A DNA stretch of 64,000 nt, taken from Galbitalea sp036271875. GTDB taxonomy: Bacteria; Actinomycetota; Actinomycetes; Actinomycetales; Microbacteriaceae. Below, one piece after another: positions 34,924-42,578 of this stretch. Position numbers and translations under genes: made by a program. How positions within the stretch are numbered: the stretch's first letter is position 1; each line of letters opens with the position of its first letter. Below the pieces are notes generated by a model. That model saw nothing but the letters and a program-made list of their open reading frames with translations. It did no database searches and was not told the origin of the DNA. The DNA lies in assembly GCA_036271875.1 (NCBI GenBank), contig DATAZU010000025.1, positions 117,177-181,176 on the forward strand. The letters run 5' to 3'.

Positions 34924-35487
34924 ATGACATCAGGTGCAGTGACGGAACGGTTCGTGCTGCGCGCGAACCGCAGCTCCGATGGCTGGCAGCAGCTCAGCGG
35001 GGACGATTTCGCGTTGGCATTTCGCAATCATCCGGCCGGCGTCGCAGTGATCACCGCCGACGCGGGTGACGGTCCGGTCGGACTGACCGCGACATCTGTG
35101 TTCTCGGTCAGCGCTGAACCGCCGCTCTTCGTCTTCTCGATCTCGTCACAGTCATCGAGTGCGCCGGCACTCGCACGCGCGGACACGGTGGTTGTGCACC
35201 TCCTGAGCGCTGCGCAGCTTCCGGTGGCCAGGCTCTTTGCCACGAGCGGCGTGGATCGGTTCGCGGATCCCCAGTCGTGGGCTCGACTGGCAACGGGTGA
35301 ACCGTACCTGCCCGACTCGCCATCCTGGCTTCGCGGTCGGATCATCAACCGGATGCAGGCGGGCAGTTCCACCGTGATCGCGGTTCACGCGCTCGAGTCG
35401 CGAATCGAGGACGTCGACGCCGAGCCACTCGTCTACCACAACCGCACGTGGCACAGCGTCGGGAACCACTCCCGGCTTGAGGCCTGA
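34924..35487 (+). CDS. Flavin reductase family protein (FMN reductase component)
   Basis: 187 residues from ATG 34924. It has the family start FALAFRNHPAGVAVITA, then GLTATSVFSVSAEPPLFVFSIS, the NAD(P)H:flavin binding pattern of DIM6/NTAB-type reductases, and ends with H-N-R-x-W. It should supply FMNH2 to the two LLM monooxygenases. It is the divergent partner of copy 2. The open frame upstream to 34720 overlaps the monooxygenase and is not family-like. Confidence 0.9.
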   Translation: MTSGAVTERFVLRANRSSDGWQQLSGDDFALAFRNHPAGVAVITADAGDGPVGLTATSVFSVSAEPPLFVFSISSQSSSAPALARADTVVVHLLSAAQLPVARLFATSGVDRFADPQSWARLATGEPYLPDSPSWLRGRIINRMQAGSSTVIAVHALESRIEDVDAEPLVYHNRTWHSVGNHSRLEA

Positions 35488-35500
35488 CGCGAGCTCGGTC

Positions 35501-35713
35501 TTATGCGAGCTGGAGCGACGGGATTACGAGGTAGACGCCGTACAGCGCTCCGGCCGCGGCCACAACGAAGCAGGTGACGGCTACCACCCGCACTCCGCGG
35601 TGAGTCTCGGCGATTGCGAGCAGTCGCAGCCCGAGGGCAAAGATCGCCACGAGCACGGCTGCCGAACCGATCGAGACGGCGGCAACGACGATGAACGCGG
35701 CCCAGTCGATCAC
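35501..35713 (-). CDS. Small two-helix membrane protein next to the Pit transporter
   Basis: 70 residues with two long hydrophobic segments (about 8-30 and 43-65) separated by a short basic loop. It starts in a 4-nt ATGA overlap with the phosphate transporter stop, so it is coupled to it. Its function is unknown; it may be an accessory subunit of the transporter. Confidence 0.75.
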   Translation of the reverse strand: MIDWAAFIVVAAVSIGSAAVLVAIFALGLRLLAIAETHRGVRVVAVTCFVVAAAGALYGVYLVIPSLQLA

Positions 35714-36960
35714 GTGGCCTCCTCACGAGGACCGTAGTCGAAGAGCGAAGACTCGTCGCTCAACCGTCGCCTCGTCGCCAGGATCTCGTCACCACGCTTC
35801 TTCTCGGCCGCCCGTCGCTCCACCCGCGTCATGACCGAGTTCATCGCCACATCCACCTCGAGCGCTTTGGACTGCTCGACGGGGCGACGGCGGGAAAGCA
35901 GGAAGATCGCAAGGATCACGACCAGTCCGAGGGTGGCGTCGATGACGAGACCCTCAACACCCAGGCCAGCGATGACTTCGCACACCGCGCCGACTGCTGC
36001 CGCCGCGGGAAGCGTAATAAACCAGGCGATCACGATCTTGCCAGCGGTGGCCCACTGGATGGCGCCGCCGCGACGTCCGAGCCCAGCGCCGATGATCGAG
36101 CCCGAGGCGACCTGGGTCGTCGAGAGTGCGAATCCGAGGTGGCTCGACGCGAGGACTGTCGCCGCCGTTGCTGCCTCCGCCGAGAAACCCTGCGTGGCCT
36201 TGATGTCGGTCAGCCCTCCGCCGAGTGTCTGAATGATGCGCCACCCTCCGGAGTATGTCCCCGCCGCGATGGCGCAGGCACAAACGATGATTACCCAAAC
36301 CGGGGGCGCCGATCCGGTCGGCAGGAAACCTCCGGCGATGAGGGCAAGCGTGATGACGCCCATCGTCTTCTGCGCGTCGTTGGTTCCGTGGGCAAGGGCG
36401 ACCAGCGACGAAGTGAAGATTTGACCGACCCGGAATCCGGCGCGGTGGTTCTTTTCGACGGGTCGGCGCGTGATTCGATACGCGAGGCGAGTCGCGATGA
36501 AACCGGCGAGCCCGGCAACGAGCGGCGCAAGCACCGCCGGGATGATGACTTTCGAGAGCACGACTCCGAAGTCCACCGAGCCCAGTCCTGCGCCAACCAG
36601 CGCGGCCCCGATGAGTCCCCCGAACAGCGCATGCGACGAAGATGATGGCAGTCCCCGGAGCCAGGTCACCAGGTTCCAGATGACTGCGCCGATGAGACCG
36701 GCGAAGATCATTGCGGGCGTGATGTCGACGCCGCCCGGTCCTTCGTGGATGATTCCGCCCGAGATCGTGGACGCCACCGTCGTTGACAGAAACGCCCCGG
36801 CGAGGTTGAGTACGGCCGCAACCGCCACGGCCACCTTGGGTCGCAGGGCGCCCGTCGCGATGGGCGTCGCCATCGCGTTCGCGGTGTCGTGAAACCCGTT
36901 CGTGAAGTCGAAGAAGACTGCGAGCACAATCACCAGGACAACAATGAACGTGAGACCCAC
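35710..36960 (-). CDS. PiT-family inorganic phosphate transporter
   Basis: 416 residues. It has the PiT signatures FDFTNGFHDTANAMATPIATGAL (residues 17-39) and the repeated ALAHGTNDAQKTMGVI element (near residue 195), with about ten membrane segments. It imports phosphate with a cation. No PhoU/DUF47-type partner is adjacent; instead a 70-residue membrane protein follows. The C-terminal 60 residues are a charged cytoplasmic tail. Confidence 0.94.
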   Translation of the reverse strand: MGLTFIVVLVIVLAVFFDFTNGFHDTANAMATPIATGALRPKVAVAVAAVLNLAGAFLSTTVASTISGGIIHEGPGGVDITPAMIFAGLIGAVIWNLVTWLRGLPSSSSHALFGGLIGAALVGAGLGSVDFGVVLSKVIIPAVLAPLVAGLAGFIATRLAYRITRRPVEKNHRAGFRVGQIFTSSLVALAHGTNDAQKTMGVITLALIAGGFLPTGSAPPVWVIIVCACAIAAGTYSGGWRIIQTLGGGLTDIKATQGFSAEAATAATVLASSHLGFALSTTQVASGSIIGAGLGRRGGAIQWATAGKIVIAWFITLPAAAAVGAVCEVIAGLGVEGLVIDATLGLVVILAIFLLSRRRPVEQSKALEVDVAMNSVMTRVERRAAEKKRGDEILATRRRLSDESSLFDYGPREEAT

Positions 36961-37053
36961 GGCCTGACTCTGTCATTGAACGTTCCCCTTGGCAAGCCGA
37001 AGTACCGTAGACCGCTGGCGCCCGGATGTTGCACCGCCGGTAGGGTTCGAAGC

Positions 37054-37851
37054 ATGAATTGCTTCTCGGTCGAACGCGACGGCGATGTCGCCCTGGTCAC
37101 GCTCCTCTCCCCGTCCATGGGGCTTGAATTCTTCCGCGAACTCCCAACCGTGTTCCGGGAACTCGATGCCGACGCCGGCGTGCGTGTGATCGTGCTCGGC
37201 GGCGGCGCGAACTTCTCGTACGGCCTGGACCTGAAGGATGTCGCCCCGCTGTTCGCACCGCTCGCCGGTGACAACGTCGGGGCCTCCGCGCGCGCGAAGG
37301 TACTTGCCCAGGTGCGCGAGTGGCAGGCATCCATGACGGCCGTTGCCGATTGCCGGACGCCGATTATCTCGTGCGTAGACGGCTGGTGCATTGGTGGCGG
37401 CATCGACCTCGTTGCCGCAACGGACATCCGGGTCGCGACCTCGAGTGCGAAGTTCAGCGTGCGCGAGACAAAGGTGGCGATCGTCGCCGACCTCGGCGGC
37501 CTACAGCGCCTGGTCGGCATCATCGGCGACGGTCACCTGCGCGAGCTGGCGCTGACCGGTGGCGACATCGACAGCACGCGGGCCGAACGAATCGGCCTCG
37601 TGAACACCGTGTATCCGGATGCCGAAGCGCTGCGGGATGCTGCCATCGCTCTCGCCCGCGAAATTGCGGCCAATTCCCCGCTCGTGGTGCGCGGCATCAA
37701 AGAGGTGCTGGATGCCGAGCGCTCACCCAGGGTCGAGGCGGGACTGCGCTATGTCGCGACCTGGAACGCAGCATTCCTGCCAAGCCGCGATCTCGGCGAG
37801 GCGTTCGCATCCTTCGCAGAGCGTCGTCCGGCTGAGTACACCGGCGAGTAG
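37054..37851 (+). CDS. Enoyl-CoA hydratase/isomerase, delta3,5-delta2,4-dienoyl-CoA isomerase-like
   Basis: 265 residues of the crotonase family. Oxyanion-hole elements are GGGANFSYGLDL and GWCIGGGIDLVAATDIRVA. The three acidic residues of dienoyl-CoA isomerases appear present: Asp in GGGIDL, Glu in VRETKVAIVADLG, and the Asp of ADLG. This makes an isomerase more likely than a hydratase. The gene is monocistronic and the upstream in-frame extension is not conserved. Confidence 0.88.
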   Translation: MNCFSVERDGDVALVTLLSPSMGLEFFRELPTVFRELDADAGVRVIVLGGGANFSYGLDLKDVAPLFAPLAGDNVGASARAKVLAQVREWQASMTAVADCRTPIISCVDGWCIGGGIDLVAATDIRVATSSAKFSVRETKVAIVADLGGLQRLVGIIGDGHLRELALTGGDIDSTRAERIGLVNTVYPDAEALRDAAIALAREIAANSPLVVRGIKEVLDAERSPRVEAGLRYVATWNAAFLPSRDLGEAFASFAERRPAEYTGE

Positions 37852-37936
37852 GGCCCTATTAGCGCAACTCCGGGATCGGATTCGAAGACTCCGGTCCGCG
37901 TGACCGTCCCCGCGTTGCCAAGCGGCTTTCTCGCCG

Positions 37937-40900
37937 CTACCTCGACAGCCGCACACGCCGAGAGAAGCGGCGAACCAGTATCACCGCCCCGCCGATCAGC
38001 ACGAGGAACAGGCCGTCCAGAAGGCCGGGAAGCGGGCTGCTGCTCCCGGTGAGCGGGAGTGATCCCGTCGCAGTAAAGACGAAAGTGCCCGCGGTCGAAA
38101 GGCCAGCGATCGTCGTTATGACAACGTCCGCTGTGCCGACGGTGCCGGGCGGTGTCGTTGCGGTGATCGATGTCGCACTGTTCACCGTGAAGCTCTTAGC
38201 ATCCACTCCCCCAAAGGTCACTGCCGTTGCTCCGGTGAAATTCGTACCGGTTATGGTGACTACCGTTCCGCCCGTCACAGCACCATTGGCTGGAGAGATC
38301 GTCGTGATTGTCGCCGGAGCGACGTAGGTGAACTGGTCGACAGCGCTTGTTGACGACGTTCCGCCGGGCGTCGTCGCGGTGACATCCACGGTGCCCGAAC
38401 CCGCCGGTGAAATCGCGGTCGCCGACGTCGGGCTGTTGACCACGAAGTCGGTGGATGTCGCCAAGCCGAAGTCGATCGCCGTCGCGCCGAGCAGGTTGGT
38501 GCCGGTGATCGATACCGTGGTGCCACCCATCGTCGACCCGGTCGTCGGCACGATGCTGGTGATCGTTGGGGCGTTCACGAACGTGAATTGGTCTGCCGCG
38601 TTCAATGCTGAATCACCGCCGTATCCGCCCACCTTGAAATTCAGAGTTCCGGAACCGGCATTCGTCGTCGCCGTGATGGACGTCGGACTGTTTTCCACCC
38701 AGCCGACCTGGTTCGCCCCGAGGAAGACCACGGACACGCCATCGAAGCCAGTGCCAGTAATCGTTACAGCCGTTCCGCCGGCTGTGGGTCCTGCGCTCGG
38801 ACTGATCGAGGTGATCGTCGGCGGCTCGAAATGGGTGAACTCGTCGGCGACGCTGATCGCCGAGCTTCCGCCGGGCGTAGTCACGATGACATCAACCACA
38901 CCGAGGCCCGGTGGTGCAACTGCGGTGATGGTCGTCGCGTTGGAGACTCCCCAGTCGGTAACGGGCATTGCACCAAAGGTCAGGGCTGTTGCCCCGGTAA
39001 AGCCCGTGCCGGTGATGGTCACGAACTCACCGCCCGCAGTACCGCCCGCCGGAAACAACACTCCAGTGATCACTGGCCGGTCGAGATAGGTGTAACGGTC
39101 GACCGCCGAGGTGGCGGACGTTTGCCCGCCCGCGATCACCGACACGTCCACCACACCACTCCCCGCGGGCGCGACCACTGTGATCAGGGTCGGCGTCACC
39201 GAAAGAATCGTTGCCGCAGTGCTGCCGAAGAGCACAGTCGTCGCTCCGGTGAACCCGCTTCCGCTGATCTGCACGGTCGCACCGCCGGCGGCCCCGCCAC
39301 TGTCGGGGCTCAGCGCCGTGACGGCCGGACGAACGACGAAGTCGATGAAGTTGATGGCGAGCAGGCTGTATTGCACTACCGTGCCGTCAGTTGCTATCAG
39401 GTTCGGGCTGAAGAATCTGGCGATCGCGGTGAGCGCGGTGGTTGTCCTACTGGCTGCGACGGTGGCGGTGCAATTCTCGCTGGCTCCGACGGATAGGAGG
39501 TCGGACGGACAGGTAATACCCAACGCGCCCGCGGACAGGCTGTCGAAGCTCAGCGGCACATCCCCCGAATTCTTCAGGGTGACAACGATGGGGGCACCCG
39601 CCGCGACGGTGGGGCCTGGCGAAACCGTCGAGTCCGAGCCATCCACGGTGCTCAACAGGGTCGCCTGGGGAGTGACGCCGGTGAAGTACGCTATATAGTT
39701 CCCGCCGACGGGTCCACTCGAAGCCACTGCATCGACGGTCGCCGTGAGTGTGTCGATGCCGGACGCCGCGGTGAGGTCTGCCTCACAGGTCATTGACGTA
39801 AGGGCTGCGATCGTTGTCGATGGGCACGTGATTGTCGTGCTGGCATTCGTGACACTCACATTGGTGAGTGCGCTTGCAAATGTGTTCGTCAGAGTGAACT
39901 GCACAGTGACGGGATCCCCGGTCAGCACGTCGGGGCCGGGCGCGGCGAGCGTCTCCTCGGTCTGAGCCGAGGGAATCACCGCGAGTACTCCCGTCGGCAG
40001 TTGGGCAAAGTAGTTCCCGTCATCCTCGCCTGACACAACCGGTATGCCGACCACCGCGTTGGGCTGCGGGCTTCCGCCGCCGAACGCCTTCGTGATTCCG
40101 GCGTGCGTCCCTGCCGGCCGAGTTACCGTGACGGTGTATCCGACTCCGCTCGACGGGCGCACATTGGAGAACGCGTAGTCTCCGTCTGGTGCCGGCGAAG
40201 TGGTCAGATCTACCGAATTGCCAAGATCATCAAGGCCCGTGAGCGTGAGCGTTGAGCCTGAAGCCGCAGGATCGCCGCTGCCGTAAATGCCGTCCTGGTC
40301 TTCGTCGATATATACGCCTCCGTGGATCAACGCGGGCTGCACTTCGCCGAAGTTGTAGTTGCTTGCCGCGGAACCTGAGGGTAGCTGGACGCTCACGAAC
40401 TGGCCGTTTCCGCCGGTGCCCCCATCGGAGCCAACGGTGGATTTACCGTCGAGGTATCCCGCTGGCTGGGTTTCGGTGACGGTGTATCCGCCGGTCCCAG
40501 CGGGGCGCAGATTGGTGAACGCGTAGCTACCGTCTGCTGCCGTCGTCGTCGTCAAGTTGACGGCCGATCCAAGGTCATTGATGCCTGTGAGCGTAACCGA
40601 GGTGCCGGCGATCCCGGACTCGGTGGATTCCTCGATCCCATTGTCATTCGAGTCCAGGTAGACCGAGCCGCTGATTGACGCGACCTGCAATTCGCCGAAG
40701 TCATAACCCGTGGCAGCCGCACCTGACCCGAGCACGATGGCCGAGGCAGTGTCGTTGCCCAGCGTGCCGCCTGCCGTTCCCACCGCATCCCGACCATCGA
40801 GGTAGCCAGCCGGCTGAGTCTCGAGAACGGTGTAGCCGGACGCGCTGGATGGGGACAGGTTCGTCAGGGTGAAGCTGCCGTCGCCGGCGGTCGTCGTGCT

Positions 40901-41848
40901 GACGTTGACCACGTCGCCAGCGATGTCAGCGCCGATGAGTATCACCGTTACCCCGGCGATTCCCGCCTCCCCAGAGTCCTTCGTTCCGTTGTCGTTCGCG
41001 TCGATGTATGCGTAGCCGCTGATGCTGGATGCCTGCAGCTCGCCGAAGAGGTATCCGGTCGCGGCATCCCCTGAACCCAGCACGACACCGCTAAACACGT
41101 CGTTGCCGACGACGCCTCCGCCGTCTCCCAGCGTGTCATCGCCGTCGCCGAAGCCCTGCGGCTGCGTCTCAGTGACCGTGTAACCCGAAGAGTCCGACGG
41201 GCGCAATCCTGGGAATGTATACGAGCCGTCCGCCTGGCTACTCACGTGGATGTCAACTGCTGAGCCCTGATCATCGGTTCCGGTCAGTTGCACTGTCGTG
41301 CCCACGATGCCGGGTTCGCCGCCCTGCTTGACCCCGTCGTCGTTTGAGTCGGCATAGACCGAGCCGCTCAGGCTTGCGGGCTGAAGTTCGGCGAAGTTGT
41401 TGTCGGTGCCGACAACGCCGCCTGCGAGCACGATTCCCGTGATCGCCTTTCCGGAAAGCGCGCCACCGGGCGTTCCGACCGAATCCGTACCCGGGAGATA
41501 TCCCGTCGGAGCCGACTCGGTGACGGTGTAGCCGCTCGCGTCGCTCGGCGCGAGGCTCGGGAAGGTGTAGCTGCCGTCGGCAAGCGTTTGAACCGTAATG
41601 TCGACGATGTGCGTCGTGCTGTCGGTGCCGGTGATCGTCACGCTCACGCCGGAGAGGCCGGGCTCGGCAACGTCCTTGACGCCGTTGTCGTTCAGGTCGC
41701 TGTAAACGAAACCGGAGATGCTGGCGGTATTCGCAGCGAATGCCGCTGACGGCACGAGCAACACTCCGCCGACGGTGAGCGCAACCGCGGAAACAGCGGC
41801 GAGTACGCCACGAAAAGATGTCCGTCGGATGTATGCCGTTCTTCTCAT
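37937..41848 (-). CDS. Sortase-anchored surface protein with SdrD-B-like and IPT/TIG repeats
   Basis: 1,303 residues. ATG at 41848 has AGGTGG five nt upstream; the GTG at 41857 lies within that site. A signal peptide ends in SAAFAA. Five SdrD-B-like repeats of about 116 residues follow (each opening S-x-S-G-x-V/A-Y-x-D-x-N-D-N-G), then a central region with TGDPVTVQFTLTN-type domains, then five IPT/TIG repeats of about 84 residues, and a C-terminal LPLTG motif, hydrophobic helix and basic tail (RRFSRRVRLSR). It should be covalently bound to the cell wall and probably serves adhesion or matrix formation. No sortase gene is in the window. Confidence 0.92.
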   Translation of the reverse strand: MRRTAYIRRTSFRGVLAAVSAVALTVGGVLLVPSAAFAANTASISGFVYSDLNDNGVKDVAEPGLSGVSVTITGTDSTTHIVDITVQTLADGSYTFPSLAPSDASGYTVTESAPTGYLPGTDSVGTPGGALSGKAITGIVLAGGVVGTDNNFAELQPASLSGSVYADSNDDGVKQGGEPGIVGTTVQLTGTDDQGSAVDIHVSSQADGSYTFPGLRPSDSSGYTVTETQPQGFGDGDDTLGDGGGVVGNDVFSGVVLGSGDAATGYLFGELQASSISGYAYIDANDNGTKDSGEAGIAGVTVILIGADIAGDVVNVSTTTAGDGSFTLTNLSPSSASGYTVLETQPAGYLDGRDAVGTAGGTLGNDTASAIVLGSGAAATGYDFGELQVASISGSVYLDSNDNGIEESTESGIAGTSVTLTGINDLGSAVNLTTTTAADGSYAFTNLRPAGTGGYTVTETQPAGYLDGKSTVGSDGGTGGNGQFVSVQLPSGSAASNYNFGEVQPALIHGGVYIDEDQDGIYGSGDPAASGSTLTLTGLDDLGNSVDLTTSPAPDGDYAFSNVRPSSGVGYTVTVTRPAGTHAGITKAFGGGSPQPNAVVGIPVVSGEDDGNYFAQLPTGVLAVIPSAQTEETLAAPGPDVLTGDPVTVQFTLTNTFASALTNVSVTNASTTITCPSTTIAALTSMTCEADLTAASGIDTLTATVDAVASSGPVGGNYIAYFTGVTPQATLLSTVDGSDSTVSPGPTVAAGAPIVVTLKNSGDVPLSFDSLSAGALGITCPSDLLSVGASENCTATVAASRTTTALTAIARFFSPNLIATDGTVVQYSLLAINFIDFVVRPAVTALSPDSGGAAGGATVQISGSGFTGATTVLFGSTAATILSVTPTLITVVAPAGSGVVDVSVIAGGQTSATSAVDRYTYLDRPVITGVLFPAGGTAGGEFVTITGTGFTGATALTFGAMPVTDWGVSNATTITAVAPPGLGVVDVIVTTPGGSSAISVADEFTHFEPPTITSISPSAGPTAGGTAVTITGTGFDGVSVVFLGANQVGWVENSPTSITATTNAGSGTLNFKVGGYGGDSALNAADQFTFVNAPTITSIVPTTGSTMGGTTVSITGTNLLGATAIDFGLATSTDFVVNSPTSATAISPAGSGTVDVTATTPGGTSSTSAVDQFTYVAPATITTISPANGAVTGGTVVTITGTNFTGATAVTFGGVDAKSFTVNSATSITATTPPGTVGTADVVITTIAGLSTAGTFVFTATGSLPLTGSSSPLPGLLDGLFLVLIGGAVILVRRFSRRVRLSR
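38065..39330 (-). repeat. Five tandem IPT/TIG domain repeats within the surface protein
   Basis: About 250-bp units, each encoding a P-x-I-T-x-x-x-P-x-x-G-x-x-x-G-G-x-x-V-x-I-x-G-x-x-F-x-G-A pattern. Copies differ enough to be stable, and are recognisable at the nucleotide level by repeated ACC-GGT-ACC-GGT-type Thr/Gly codons. Confidence 0.75.
39980..41735 (-). repeat. Five tandem SdrD-B-like repeats within the surface protein
   Basis: Units of about 348 bp starting near 41731, 41371, 41025, 40680 and 40330 (descending). Each begins with the Ca-binding-like D-x-N-x-D/N-G loop and contains a D-G-x-Y/F-x-F beta motif and a GYTVTET/S stretch. Boundaries are approximate. Confidence 0.75.
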
Positions 41849-41953
41849 GAAGTCCACCTGCGGATTGTCGGGCGCCGCGACATCAGTATTGCGGAATTGG
41901 GGGCCTCACCACTACTTCGGCGGGCCGGTGTCGACCGGTTGTGGGCGCCCGCG

Positions 41954-42055
41954 CTATGCGACCGACCCCGCGGGTACAGGCTCGCTCGTGATCAGCACGA
42001 CGATGCCGTCCGGGTCCGCGATCATCGTGGCGTACGGACCGATCAGGTTTCCCGG
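41954..42055 (-). pseudogene. C-terminal remnant of a VOC (glyoxalase-fold) protein
   Basis: Between stops at 42056-42058 and 41954-41956 the minus strand encodes 33 residues including GPYATMIADPDGIVVLITSE, closely resembling the last strands of VOC/glyoxalase-like proteins (A-x-x-x-D-P-D-G-N/I-x-V-x-L). The rest of the gene is missing. It lies head to head with the MarR gene at 42071, a common intact arrangement, so a neighbouring gene has probably decayed. Confidence 0.5.
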
Positions 42056-42070
42056 CTAAGGGAATAGCTA

Positions 42071-42532
42071 GTGCCTGTCGATCGTGGCGTTGTGCTCAGC
42101 AGGTTGCTCGAGGTGGTGATCGAGCGCGAGACACCCATCCTTGCTGCGCACGAGCTCACCATGTGGGAGTACATCGTCCTCGCGTCAATCTCGTCAGAGC
42201 CGGGGCTCAGCCAAAGTGAACTTGCGCAACTGAGCCGGCGAGACTCGACGCGCCTCATCCGCCATCTCGACGATCTGGTCACGCGCGAGCTCGTTGTTCG
42301 CGACATCGATCCTGGCGACCGACGACGTCGCGTTGTGCGACTCACCCACGCGGGAAGCGCGCGCCTCGGTGCGACACAGGAAGCGATTCGAGCGATGGAA
42401 GCTGAACTTCTCCGCGCGCTTCCCGAAAGCGAACAGCAAGGGCTGCGCAGCGCGCTCGCCACGTCCCTCCGCAGCGTCGCATCCGGCAAACCACCGACCG
42501 ACTCCGCACTGTCCCACAATTCGAGCGAGTGA
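42071..42532 (+). CDS. MarR-family transcriptional regulator
   Basis: 153 residues from GTG. The winged helix is clear: LTMWEYIVLASISSEPGLSQSELAQLSRRDSTRLIRHLDDL, with the basic wing DPGDRRRRVVRLT near residue 80. It should repress a nearby gene in response to a phenolic or reactive compound. The probable original target, a VOC-type gene on the other side of its promoter, is reduced to a fragment. Confidence 0.9.
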   Translation: MPVDRGVVLSRLLEVVIERETPILAAHELTMWEYIVLASISSEPGLSQSELAQLSRRDSTRLIRHLDDLVTRELVVRDIDPGDRRRRVVRLTHAGSARLGATQEAIRAMEAELLRALPESEQQGLRSALATSLRSVASGKPPTDSALSHNSSE

Positions 42533-42578
42533 CTCGGTTTGTTATCTCAACCCGGACGGTCCTGGAACACCGCAGTTT

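Noticed and set aside
37040..37054. GGTTCGAAG, resembling a tRNA T-loop
   Set aside because: No acceptor stem, anticodon arm or CCA nearby; it is only the leader of the crotonase gene.
37921..37938. AGCGGC/GCCGCT hairpin at the end of the surface-protein gene
   Set aside because: A 6-bp stem overlapping the stop codon without a T-run; not convincing as a terminator.
37937..41848. Regularly spaced repeats that could suggest a CRISPR array
   Set aside because: The repeats are 250-350 bp, in frame and encode protein domains; there are no short identical repeats with unique spacers.
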